A DNA stretch of 5,917 bases, taken from the NCBI GenBank assembly GCA_946886325.1, contig CAMPIK010000172.1:1-5917 (forward strand). Reading direction: 5' to 3'. The DNA is from an uncultured Shinella sp. Its GTDB lineage: Bacteria > Pseudomonadota > Alphaproteobacteria > Rhizobiales > Rhizobiaceae. The notes under the pieces were generated by a model. The model was not told the DNA's origin. It saw only the letters and a program-made list of their open reading frames with translations, and ran no database searches. Of this stretch, positions 1 to 5,917 are shown one piece after another (positions within the stretch are counted from its first letter, which is position 1; the number at the start of each line of letters is the position of its first letter). The position numbers and the translations under genes are program-made.

Positions 1-338
1 AGGCGCCGGCCGGCGGCCAGGCCTATGAGAAGCAGAAGCGCAAGACCGGCGACTACGCGACGGCCGCGGCTTCGGTGATCATCGCGAAATCGGGCGCGCA
101 CTGTTCCACCGCGTCGATCGCCATGACCAACCTCTCCGACACGCCCGTCTGGTGCGAGGCGGCCGGTGCGGCGCTGGAAGGAAGCCCGCTCGGGCCTGCC
201 GATGTCGAGAGGGCAGTCAACGCCATGCTCGAGGTCATCAATCCCCAGGACGACAACAAGGGGCCGGTGGCGTTCAAGCGCCACACCGCCGCCGTCATCC
301 TGCGCCGCGCGATCGAACGCGCCGCATCCCGCGCCTGA
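1..338 (+). CDS. coxM: CO dehydrogenase medium (FAD-binding) subunit CoxM, 3' end only
   Basis: This is the last 111 codons of a gene that begins before the window; the reading frame is set by codons starting at position 3 and ends at TGA 336-338. The protein would be the flavoprotein subunit that accepts electrons from the CoxS iron-sulfur clusters and passes them to the quinone pool. What remains corresponds to the C-terminal domain of the CO dehydrogenase flavoprotein family; the FAD-binding domains lie upstream. The family-typical run [18 protein letters not shown] is at residues 8-25 of the visible part, and the tail [10 protein letters not shown] near the end also matches the family. 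Full-length CoxM is about 288 residues, so roughly 60% is missing. The in-frame ATG at 75 lies inside a conserved segment and is not the true start. Its place directly before coxS fits the M-S-L order of form I operons. Family assignment is secure; completeness of the upstream part cannot be judged. Confidence 0.93.
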   Translation, partial: APAGGQAYEKQKRKTGDYATAAASVIIAKSGAHCSTASIAMTNLSDTPVWCEAAGAALEGSPLGPADVERAVNAMLEVINPQDDNKGPVAFKRHTAAVILRRAIERAASRA

Positions 339-344
339 AGGAGG
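338..344 (+). promoter_or_regulatory. Strong ribosome binding site of coxS
   Basis: AAGGAGG is a perfect Shine-Dalgarno core placed 5 bases before the ATG at 350. It begins on the last base of the coxM stop codon. It fixes the coxS start at 350 rather than any of the upstream in-frame codons back to 152, which overlap coxM. Confidence 0.88.
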
Positions 345-349
345 ATCCC

Positions 350-841
350 ATGAGCAAGATGCATATCAAGCTGACGGTCAACGGAAAGCCGGTCGAGCTT
401 CTGGCCGAGCCACGCGAACTGCTGATCCACGTGCTGCGCGAGGAGCTTTCGATCACCGGACCGCATATCGGCTGCGAGACCACCCATTGCGGCGCCTGCA
501 CCGTCGACATGGACGGCCGGTCGGTAAAATCCTGCACGGTCTTTGCCGCCCAGGCGAACGGCGCCAGTCTCACCACGATCGAGGGGCTCGGCGGGCCGGA
601 TGGCCTTCACGTGCTCCAGACCATGTTCAAGGAGCATCACGGCCTGCAATGCGGCTTCTGCACGCCGGGCATGATCACCCGCGCCTACCGGCTGTTGCAG
701 GAAAATCCGGATCCGACGGAGGAGGAAGTCCGCTTCGGCATGTCCGGCAATCTCTGTCGCTGCACCGGCTACCAGAACATCGTCAAGGCGATCCTGGCGG
801 CGGCAGCCGAACTCAACGCGGTCAAGGAGGCGGCACAATGA
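350..841 (+). CDS. coxS: CO dehydrogenase small subunit CoxS (two [2Fe-2S] clusters)
   Basis: Predicted 163-residue iron-sulfur subunit that carries electrons from the Mo site of CoxL to the FAD of CoxM; family members are about 160-170 residues. The N-terminal half is a plant-ferredoxin-like domain with cluster ligands Cys42, Cys47, Cys50 and Cys62 (motif [10 protein letters not shown] at 41-50). The C-terminal half is the helical [2Fe-2S] domain with Cys101 and Cys104 (QCGFCTPG at 100-107) and Cys136 and Cys138 (GNLCRCTGY at 133-141). All eight ligands are present. Gln100, next to Cys101, is the residue that contacts the molybdopterin cytosine dinucleotide cofactor in related enzymes. The start ATG at 350 follows a strong Shine-Dalgarno site and gives the family-typical N-terminus. 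The stop TGA (839-841) overlaps the coxL start in an ATGA arrangement, suggesting translational coupling. On sequence of this subunit alone it could belong to other Mo hydroxylases; the neighbours decide it is CoxS. Confidence 0.96.
   Translation: MSKMHIKLTVNGKPVELLAEPRELLIHVLREELSITGPHIGCETTHCGACTVDMDGRSVKSCTVFAAQANGASLTTIEGLGGPDGLHVLQTMFKEHHGLQCGFCTPGMITRAYRLLQENPDPTEEEVRFGMSGNLCRCTGYQNIVKAILAAAAELNAVKEAAQ
824..830 (+). promoter_or_regulatory. Strong ribosome binding site of coxL inside coxS
   Basis: AAGGAGG lies within the last codons of coxS, 7 bases before the ATG at 838. It selects 838 as the coxL start although the same frame is open far upstream (from 166). The upstream part of that frame translates to Arg/His/Pro-rich shadow sequence with no family similarity. 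Confidence 0.88.
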
Positions 842-3258
842 ACGAGATGACACCCCCGAAGACCGAACGTGCGGCTGCACTCAAGGGTCTTGGAACGGCG
901 CGCAAGCGCGTCGAGGACGCCCGCTTCACCCAGGGCAAGGGCAATTATGTCGACGACATCAAGATGCCGGGCATGCTCTTCGGCGATTTCGTCCGCAGCC
1001 CCTATGCCCATGCCCGCATCACCTCGATCGATGCCGAAAAGGCCAAGGCGCTGCCGGGCGTCGTCGCCGTGCTGACGGCAGCCGACCTTGCGCCGCTGAA
1101 CCTGCACTGGATGCCGACGCTCGCCGGCGACGTGCAGATGGTGCTGGCCGACGGCAAGGTGCTGTTCCAGGGCCAGGAAGTGGCTTTCGTCGTCGCCGAG
1201 AACCGCTATATCGCGGCCGACGCGGTCGAACTGGTCGAGGTCGGCTACGAGGAGCTTCCGGTCGTCGTCGATCCGTTCAAGGCGGAGGCTGCGGATGCGC
1301 CGGTGCTGCGCGAGGATCTCGCCGGCAAGACCGAGGGCGCGCATGGGCCGCGCCGCCACCACAACCACATCTTCACCTGGGAGCAGGGCGACCGGGAGGC
1401 GACCGAGAAGGTGCTCGCTTCGGCCGATGTCGTGGCGGAGGAGATGGTCTATTACCACCGCACCCACCCCTGTCCGCTCGAGACCTGCGGCTGCGTCGCC
1501 TCGATGGACAAGGTGAACGGCAAGCTGACGGTCTGGGGCACCTTCCAGGCACCGCATGCGGTGCGCACGGTCGCCTCGCTGATCTCCGGCATCGCCGAGC
1601 ACAATATCCGGATCATCTCGCCCGATATCGGCGGCGGCTTCGGCAACAAGGTCGGGGTCTATCCGGGTTATGTCTGCTCCATCGTCGCGTCCATCGTCAC
1701 CGGCGTTCCGGTGAAGTGGGTCGAGGACCGGATGGAAAACCTGATGGCGACCGCCTTTGCCCGCGACTACTGGATGAAGGGCAGGATCTCCGCGACGAAG
1801 GACGGACGGATCACCGGGCTTTCCTGCCATGTGACGGCCGACCACGGCGCCTTCGACGCCTGTGCCGATCCGACGAAGTTCCCGGCCGGCTTCTTCAACA
1901 TCTGCACCGGCTCCTACGACATCCCGGTCGCCCATCTCGCGGTCGACGGCGTCTATACCAACAAGGCGCCGGGGGGCGTCGCCTATCGCTGCTCGTTCCG
2001 GGTGACGGAGGCCGCCTATTTCATCGAGCGCATGATCGAGGTGCTCGCGATCAAGCTCGGCATGGACGCGGCGGAGCTTCGCTCGAAGAACTTCATCCGC
2101 AAGGACCAGTTCCCCTATCATTCGGCGCTGGGCTGGGAATATGACTCCGGCGATTATCACACCGCCTGGGACAAGGCCCTGAAGGCCGTCGACTATGCGG
2201 GGCTGCGCCTAGAGCAGGCGCGGCGGCTCGAGGATTTCAAGGCCGGCAAGACCCGCAAGCTCTTGGGCATCGGGCTCACGCATTTCACCGAAATCGTCGG
2301 CGCCGGCCCGGTCAAGAACTGCGACATCCTCGGGCTCGGCATGTTCGACAGTTGCGAAATCCGCATTCATCCGACGGGATCGGCGATCGCCCGGCTCGGC
2401 ACGATCAGCCAGGGCCAGGGCCATGCCACGACCTTCGCGCAGATCCTCGCCTCGGAGATCGGCATTCCGGCCGACGACATCACGGTCGAGGAAGGCGATA
2501 CGGATACGGCGCCCTACGGCCTCGGCACCTACGGTTCGCGCTCGACGCCCGTCGCGGGCGCGGCGACCGCCATGGCCGGGCGAAAGATCCGCGCCAAGGC
2601 GCAGATGATCGCGGCCTATCTGCTGGAGGTCCATGACGACGACGTCGAATGGGATATCGACCGTTTCGCCGTCAAGGGCGCGCCGGAGCGCTTCAAGACC
2701 ATGAAGGAGATTGCCTTCGCCGCCTATAACAAGGCCATCCCTGGCCTCGAACCGGGCCTCGAGGCGGTCAGCTACTACGATCCGCCGAACATGACCTATC
2801 CCTTCGGCGCCTATATCTGCGTCATGGAGATCGACGTCGATACCGGCGAGCACGAGATCCGGCAGTTCTACGCGCTCGACGACTGCGGCACCCGCATCAA
2901 CCCGATGATCATCGAGGGCCAGGTGCATGGCGGCGCGACCGAGGGCTATGCCATCGCGATGGGCCAGGAGATCGCCTATGACGACATGGGCAACATGAAG
3001 ACGGCCACGCTGATGGACTTCTTCCTGCCGACGGCCTGGGAGACGCCGCACTATACGACCGACTTCACCGTCACGCCGTCGCCGCATCATCCGATCGGCG
3101 CCAAGGGCGTGGGCGAGAGCCCGAATGTCGGCTCCGTGCCGGCCTTCTCCAATGCCGTGCATGACGCGTTCCGCACCTTCGGGCTGACGCAGACGCACAT
3201 GCCCCACGATCACTGGCGGATCTGGAAGACGGCGAATGAACTCGGCCTGCATGGCTGA
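838..3258 (+). CDS. coxL: Form I aerobic CO dehydrogenase large (Mo/Cu catalytic) subunit CoxL
   Basis: Predicted 806-residue molybdenum hydroxylase subunit that binds molybdopterin cytosine dinucleotide and carries the binuclear Mo-S-Cu site where CO and water become CO2, two protons and two electrons. O. carboxidovorans CoxL is 809 residues and equivalent residues here are displaced by 3. The active-site loop reads AYRCSFR at 382-388, with Cys385 as the Cu(I) ligand; this is the form I signature. Arg384 corresponds to the arginine found hydroxylated in the Hydrogenophaga pseudoflava structure. Other expected elements are Gln237 (GTFQAPH), the glycine loop DIGGGFGNK at 263-271, QGQGH at 525-529, the GSRSTP segment near 566-571, and the catalytic Glu760 in GAKGVGES (754-761). 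The aldehyde oxidase/xanthine dehydrogenase a/b hammerhead-type domain comes first (about residues 25-145), followed by the two Moco-binding domains. No signal peptide is seen. The frame is intact, with no sign of truncation. It starts with a 4-base overlap with coxS. Confidence 0.97.
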   Translation: MNEMTPPKTERAAALKGLGTARKRVEDARFTQGKGNYVDDIKMPGMLFGDFVRSPYAHARITSIDAEKAKALPGVVAVLTAADLAPLNLHWMPTLAGDVQMVLADGKVLFQGQEVAFVVAENRYIAADAVELVEVGYEELPVVVDPFKAEAADAPVLREDLAGKTEGAHGPRRHHNHIFTWEQGDREATEKVLASADVVAEEMVYYHRTHPCPLETCGCVASMDKVNGKLTVWGTFQAPHAVRTVASLISGIAEHNIRIISPDIGGGFGNKVGVYPGYVCSIVASIVTGVPVKWVEDRMENLMATAFARDYWMKGRISATKDGRITGLSCHVTADHGAFDACADPTKFPAGFFNICTGSYDIPVAHLAVDGVYTNKAPGGVAYRCSFRVTEAAYFIERMIEVLAIKLGMDAAELRSKNFIRKDQFPYHSALGWEYDSGDYHTAWDKALKAVDYAGLRLEQARRLEDFKAGKTRKLLGIGLTHFTEIVGAGPVKNCDILGLGMFDSCEIRIHPTGSAIARLGTISQGQGHATTFAQILASEIGIPADDITVEEGDTDTAPYGLGTYGSRSTPVAGAATAMAGRKIRAKAQMIAAYLLEVHDDDVEWDIDRFAVKGAPERFKTMKEIAFAAYNKAIPGLEPGLEAVSYYDPPNMTYPFGAYICVMEIDVDTGEHEIRQFYALDDCGTRINPMIIEGQVHGGATEGYAIAMGQEIAYDDMGNMKTATLMDFFLPTAWETPHYTTDFTVTPSPHHPIGAKGVGESPNVGSVPAFSNAVHDAFRTFGLTQTHMPHDHWRIWKTANELGLHG

Positions 3259-3272
3259 GGGGCAGGGGCGAA

Positions 3273-3301
3273 GGACGGATCGGCCTCGTGTCGATCCGTC
3301 T
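3273..3301 (+). promoter_or_regulatory. Inverted repeat (RNA hairpin) between coxL and coxD
   Basis: GACGGATCG (3274-3282) and CGATCCGTC (3292-3300) are perfect 9-base reverse complements. In RNA the stem can be extended by a G-U pair outside (3273/3301) and by G-U plus C-G pairs inside (3283/3291, 3284/3290), leaving a loop of five bases. It begins 15 bases after the coxL stop and ends 20 bases before the coxD start. No T-run follows, so it is not a classical intrinsic terminator. A role as a barrier to 3' exonucleases protecting the coxMSL message, or as a partial attenuator lowering coxDEF expression, is inferred. The DNA palindrome could also bind a protein. The complementarity is seen directly; function is not. 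Confidence 0.6.
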
Positions 3302-3321
3302 GCCGCCGCCGGGAAAGAACG

Positions 3322-4197
3322 ATGACCTGGAAGACGCTCAAGGACGATCTCGCACGCCATGGCTACGTCGCTTCCGACGATCTCGCCATGGCGCTGCATC
3401 TGGCGGTCACGATCGGCAAGCCGCTGCTGCTCGAAGGGGCCGCCGGCGTCGGCAAGACGCAGGTGGCGAAGACGCTTGCCGAACTGTTCGACACGCGCCT
3501 CATCCGCCTGCAATGCTACGAGGGGCTGGATGCCGCCTCGGCGATCTACGAATGGAACTACCAGCGCCAGCTTCTCTCCATCCGGGCGGCAACCGAAAGC
3601 GGCGTTTCGGGCGACGATGTCGAGGACCGCATCTTCTCCGACAAATACCTGCTCGCCCGCCCCCTGCTGGAGGCGATCCGGCAGGACAAGGCGCCGGTGC
3701 TGCTGCTCGACGAGGTCGATCGGGCGGACGAGGAATTCGAAGCCTACCTGCTCGAACTCCTGTCGGATTTCCAGGTCACCATCCCCGAACTCGGCACGAT
3801 CACCGCCACGACGAGGCCGCACGTGATCCTGACGTCGAACGGGACGCGCGACCTGTCGGATGCGCTGCGCCGCCGCTGTCTCTATACCTATGTCGGCTAT
3901 CCCGATCGCGCGACCGAACTTGCCATCCTCGCCGGCCGGCAGCCGGGGCTTGAGGCACGGCTCTGCGAGCAGATCGTCGGCGTCGTGCAGGCCTTGCGCA
4001 AGGAGGACCTGGAGAAGAAGCCGGGCATTGCCGAAATGCTCGACTGGGCGGCGGCGATCTCCGGCCTCGGCATCAACGACCTCGCCGACGATCCCGTCGA
4101 GTTGCAGGCAACGCTCGTCTGCCTGCTGAAGACCCAGGCCGACCGGGCCGCCGTGCCGATGGCGGTGCAGCAGCGCCTGGTCGGAAAGGCGGCGTGA
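3322..4197 (+). CDS. coxD: CoxD, MoxR-type AAA+ ATPase for Mo-Cu centre maturation
   Basis: Predicted 291-residue single-domain AAA+ ATPase of the MoxR group; O. carboxidovorans CoxD is of similar length (about 295). Visible motifs in order are Walker A GAAGVGKT at 39-46 (Lys45, Thr46), Walker B VLLLDEVD at 126-133 with catalytic Asp130-Glu131, sensor 1 LTSNGTRDLS at 170-179 (Asn173), and a likely arginine finger in ALRRRC (Arg184/Arg185). In O. carboxidovorans CoxD acts as an ATP-dependent chaperone on apo-CO dehydrogenase and is needed for sulfuration of the molybdenum. Pairing with a VWA protein encoded next door is the usual MoxR arrangement. The ATG at 3322 is preferred because it gives the family-typical N-terminus; its ribosome binding site is weak (GGGAAAG at 3311-3317), unlike those of coxS and coxL. 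It follows coxL by 63 bases and overlaps coxE. The C-terminal lid (about 195-291) contains no unusual insert. Confidence 0.95.
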   Translation: MTWKTLKDDLARHGYVASDDLAMALHLAVTIGKPLLLEGAAGVGKTQVAKTLAELFDTRLIRLQCYEGLDAASAIYEWNYQRQLLSIRAATESGVSGDDVEDRIFSDKYLLARPLLEAIRQDKAPVLLLDEVDRADEEFEAYLLELLSDFQVTIPELGTITATTRPHVILTSNGTRDLSDALRRRCLYTYVGYPDRATELAILAGRQPGLEARLCEQIVGVVQALRKEDLEKKPGIAEMLDWAAAISGLGINDLADDPVELQATLVCLLKTQADRAAVPMAVQQRLVGKAA

Positions 4198-5378
4198 TGC
4201 GCGCGACCCGCTTTCCGGAACGCCAGACGTTGCAGGAGCGCATGGCGGGCTTCATGGCCCATCTGCGGCTGAACGGCTTCGACGCCGGCATGCCGGAGAG
4301 CGAGACGGCCCTTGCCGCGCTCGATGCCATCGAGGCGACGGACCGCGCGGAAGTCCGCCTCGCGCTGAAGTCCGTCTGCGCCCGCGGCAGCGACGGTTTC
4401 CGCGCCTTCGACGATCTCTTCGACGCCTACTGGCTGTCGGACGGGCGAGAGCGCCAGCGGGCAAAGCAGGCGCGCGACGCCGGCCGCCGCCCACCGCGCC
4501 AGACATCCAATATCCGCGAGATGATGGAAAGCCGCGCCGGCGGCGGCCTGCCGGATGTGCCGGAGGAGGGCGGCGATGCGGAGAGCGACGCCGAGGGGAC
4601 CGGACGGCTGGTCGCCTCGCGGATCGAGGCCGTCCGCCGCGCCGATCTCGGAAGCCTGACCACGCCGGAGGAACTGGCGGAGGCGGAGCGGGTCGCCCGG
4701 CTGATCGCGCGATCGCTGCGGGACCGGCGGTCGCGGCGCCGCAAGGCCGCCCGGCGCGGCGCGATGCTGGATCTGCGCCGTATCGCCCGCCGCTCGGTCG
4801 CCCATGGCGGCGATCCGGTCGAACTGCTGCGGCGCCGCCGGCCGGACCGGTCGGTCAACATCGTGGCGATCTGTGACGTCTCCGGCTCCATGAGCGTCTA
4901 TGCCCGCGTCTTTCTCGCCTTCCTGCAGGGTCTCGTCAGCGCCGACAGCCGGACCGATGCCTTCCTGCTGCACACGCGGCTGGTGCGGATTTCCGATGCG
5001 CTGCGCGACAACGATACGCTGAGGGCCGTGGAGCGCCTGTCGCTGATGGCCAACGGCTTCGGCGGCGGCACCAGGATCGGCGCCAGTCTCAAGGCGTTCA
5101 ACGACCAGTATGCGCGCGGCATGGTGACGGGCCGGACCGTGGTGGTGATCCTGTCCGACGGCTACGACACCGATCCCGCCGAACGGCTGGGCCTCGAACT
5201 CGCCCGGCTGAAACGGCGGCGCTGCAAGATCGTCTGGCTCAATCCGCTGAAGGGCTGGAAGGGCTATGAGCCGGTGGCGCGCGGCATGGCGGCGGCACTG
5301 CCCCATCTCGATCTCTTCGCCGCCGCCAATACGCTGGAAAAGCTGGAAGCACTCGAACCGCATCTTCGCAAGGTGTGA
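4197..5378 (+). CDS. coxE: CoxE, von Willebrand factor A domain protein for CO dehydrogenase maturation
   Basis: Predicted 393-residue protein of the VWA-containing CoxE family (O. carboxidovorans CoxE is about 400). The C-terminal VWA domain carries a complete metal-ion-dependent adhesion site: DVSGS with Asp227, Ser229 and Ser231; Thr292 in GGGTRIG; and Asp321 in LSDGYDTD. The N-terminal half is a helical region (1-100) followed by an acidic, glycine-rich linker (about 115-136) and a very basic stretch (165-199, 16 Arg/Lys of 35). CoxE is thought to work with the CoxD ATPase, and in O. carboxidovorans it is required for a functional Mo-Cu centre, probably at the copper step. Two tandem start codons exist: GTG at 4194 and ATG at 4197. 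I chose the ATG, which sits 7 bases after GGAAAGG (4183-4189) and overlaps the coxD stop by one base; GTG would add one residue. Translational coupling to coxD is likely. Confidence 0.94.
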   Translation: MRATRFPERQTLQERMAGFMAHLRLNGFDAGMPESETALAALDAIEATDRAEVRLALKSVCARGSDGFRAFDDLFDAYWLSDGRERQRAKQARDAGRRPPRQTSNIREMMESRAGGGLPDVPEEGGDAESDAEGTGRLVASRIEAVRRADLGSLTTPEELAEAERVARLIARSLRDRRSRRRKAARRGAMLDLRRIARRSVAHGGDPVELLRRRRPDRSVNIVAICDVSGSMSVYARVFLAFLQGLVSADSRTDAFLLHTRLVRISDALRDNDTLRAVERLSLMANGFGGGTRIGASLKAFNDQYARGMVTGRTVVVILSDGYDTDPAERLGLELARLKRRRCKIVWLNPLKGWKGYEPVARGMAAALPHLDLFAAANTLEKLEALEPHLRKV

Positions 5379-5386
5379 GCGAGTTT

Positions 5387-5393
5387 AGGGAGG
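5387..5393 (+). promoter_or_regulatory. Ribosome binding site of coxF
   Basis: AGGGAGG in the 20-base gap after coxE is a good Shine-Dalgarno match. It is 5 bases before the ATG at 5399 and 8 bases before a second, adjacent ATG at 5402, so spacing does not distinguish between the two. Confidence 0.75.
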
Positions 5394-5398
5394 CGCGC

Positions 5399-5917
5399 AT
5401 GATGAGGAAACCGAAAATCGACGAGATCGCGCAGGACCTGAAGCGCGCCGGCACGCCCTATGTCATGGCGACCGTGGTGCGCACCGTCGCGGCAACGGCC
5501 GCCAAGGCCGGCGCCAAGGCGCTGATCCTTGAGGACGGCACGATCATGGAAGGCTGGATCGGCGGCGGCTGCGCCCGCGGCGCCGTGCTGCGGGCGGCGC
5601 GCGAGGCGATCGCCGATGGCGATCCGCGGCTCGTCTCGGTGCAGCCGGAGGACCTGCTTTCCGAACTCGGCGTCGCGCCGGGGGAACTGCGCGACGGCAT
5701 CCGTTTCGCCCGAAACATGTGCCCGTCGAAGGGCAGTATGGACGTCTTCATCGAGCCGGTCCTGCCGGTTCCGCATCTCTATGTGCTGGGTGCAAGCCCC
5801 GTCGGCGTCGCGCTCGGCGATCTCGCGCGCCGCTTCGGCTTCCACACGGTCGCTTGCGCCCCCGCGGCCGAGCAGCCGGCCTTTCTGGAGGTCGACGACC
5901 GGATCGAGGGCTATCTC
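5399..5917 (+). CDS. coxF: CoxF, XdhC/CoxI-family maturation protein, 5' part only
   Basis: An open frame runs from ATG 5399 to the window edge (173 codons, no stop). CoxF-type proteins are about 280 residues, so roughly 60% is present. The N-terminal XdhC/CoxI domain is recognisable by ATVVRT (24-29), AKAGAKALI (35-43) and the conserved glycine-cysteine turn GGGCARGAV (55-63, Cys58). A second cysteine lies in MCPSKGSMDVFIEP (107-120, Cys108), at the position where XdhC relatives usually have CGG. A Rossmann-type segment starts at HLYVLGASPVG (126-136), with the GxxxxG pattern of the XdhC C-terminal domain. XdhC relatives bind and sulfurate molybdenum cofactor. In O. carboxidovorans CoxF is needed together with CoxE to complete the Mo-Cu centre. 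It follows coxE by 20 bases and is surely in the same operon. The start may be 5399 or 5402. Naming as CoxF rather than CoxI rests on its place directly after coxE. Confidence 0.9.
   Translation, partial: MMRKPKIDEIAQDLKRAGTPYVMATVVRTVAATAAKAGAKALILEDGTIMEGWIGGGCARGAVLRAAREAIADGDPRLVSVQPEDLLSELGVAPGELRDGIRFARNMCPSKGSMDVFIEPVLPVPHLYVLGASPVGVALGDLARRFGFHTVACAPAAEQPAFLEVDDRIEGYL

Noticed and set aside
152..349. Extension of the coxS frame upstream to 152
   Set aside because: It overlaps the conserved end of coxM in another frame, and the added residues have no iron-sulfur subunit similarity. The start at 350 has AAGGAGG and matches family length.
166..837. Extension of the coxL frame upstream to an ATG at 166, giving a 1030-residue protein
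   Set aside because: The extra 224 residues are Arg/His/Pro/Gly-rich out-of-frame translation of coxM and coxS. The ATG at 838 has a perfect Shine-Dalgarno site and gives the family length and N-terminus.
53..880. Open frame of 275 codons on the - strand opposite coxM and coxS
   Set aside because: Antisense shadow of two conserved genes, with no motif or plausible ribosome binding context recognised.
1971..1976. Run of six G just before the CoxL active-site codons, considered as a frameshift or slippage site
   Set aside because: The frame continues correctly on both sides into conserved sequence, and a run of six G is unremarkable at this base composition.
769..2160. Long open frame on the - strand (463 codons) opposite coxL
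   Set aside because: It is the antisense shadow of the coxL coding frame, a usual artefact in high-GC genes with G/C third positions. Composition is Arg/Gly/His/Asp-rich with no recognisable domain.
838..3258. Annotation of the large subunit as a generic xanthine dehydrogenase, aldehyde oxidase or form II homologue
   Set aside because: The active-site loop is AYRCSFR with the copper-ligand cysteine, and length, catalytic residue spacing and gene order all follow form I CO dehydrogenase.
3273..3301. Reading the coxL-coxD hairpin as an intrinsic terminator ending the operon
   Set aside because: No T-run follows the stem, and the same-strand maturation genes begin only 20 bases later and belong functionally to the operon.
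2209..3822. Open frame of 537 codons on the - strand opposite coxL and coxD
   Set aside because: Same antisense-shadow pattern; it runs across two well-supported genes and their gap and shows no family motif. Its length alone is not evidence at this GC content.
3288..3953. A + strand frame starting inside the coxL-coxD hairpin
   Set aside because: It overlaps coxD in another frame and its translation is Arg/Gly/Pro-rich noise. The coxD frame has Walker A, Walker B and sensor motifs.
3897..5363. Open frame of 488 codons on the - strand opposite coxD and coxE
   Set aside because: Shadow of coxD/coxE, His/Arg/Ala/Gln-rich, no domain recognised, and it spans a coupled gene junction on the other strand.

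Overview
The window is one uninterrupted stretch of a cox operon for aerobic carbon monoxide oxidation, all on the + strand, in the order coxM (3' end only) - coxS - coxL - coxD - coxE - coxF (5' end only). The high GC content (roughly two thirds by eye), strong G/C preference at third codon positions, the M-S-L-D-E-F gene order and the close resemblance of the predicted proteins to Oligotropha (Afipia) carboxidovorans CO dehydrogenase, as recalled, point to an alphaproteobacterium, most likely of the Rhizobiales/Hyphomicrobiales. Genus cannot be fixed from this window.

Layout. Positions 1-338 hold the C-terminal domain of the FAD subunit (CoxM). Positions 350-841 hold the two-[2Fe-2S] subunit (CoxS), and 838-3258 the Mo/Cu catalytic subunit (CoxL). 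A 63-base gap containing a strong inverted repeat (3273-3301) separates the structural genes from the maturation genes. These are coxD (3322-4197, MoxR-type AAA+ ATPase), coxE (4197-5378, von Willebrand factor A protein) and coxF (from 5399 to the window edge, XdhC family). No other gap exceeds 63 bases. I see no promoter, rho-independent terminator, RNA gene, mobile element or CRISPR array.

How the genes work together. CoxL, CoxS and CoxM form the (LSM)2 enzyme that oxidises CO with water to CO2. Electrons pass from the Mo/Cu site in CoxL through the two iron-sulfur clusters of CoxS to FAD in CoxM and then to the respiratory chain. CoxD, CoxE and CoxF are not part of the enzyme but are known in O. 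carboxidovorans to be needed to build the sulfur-bridged Mo-Cu centre after the apoprotein has folded. The key discriminating observation is AYRCSFR in CoxL (residues 382-388), the signature of form I (bona fide CO-oxidising) enzymes, rather than the AYRGAGR of form II homologues of uncertain function. This is a recognisable, known system. The less described elements are the hairpin between coxL and coxD and the apparent drop in ribosome-binding-site strength at that junction.
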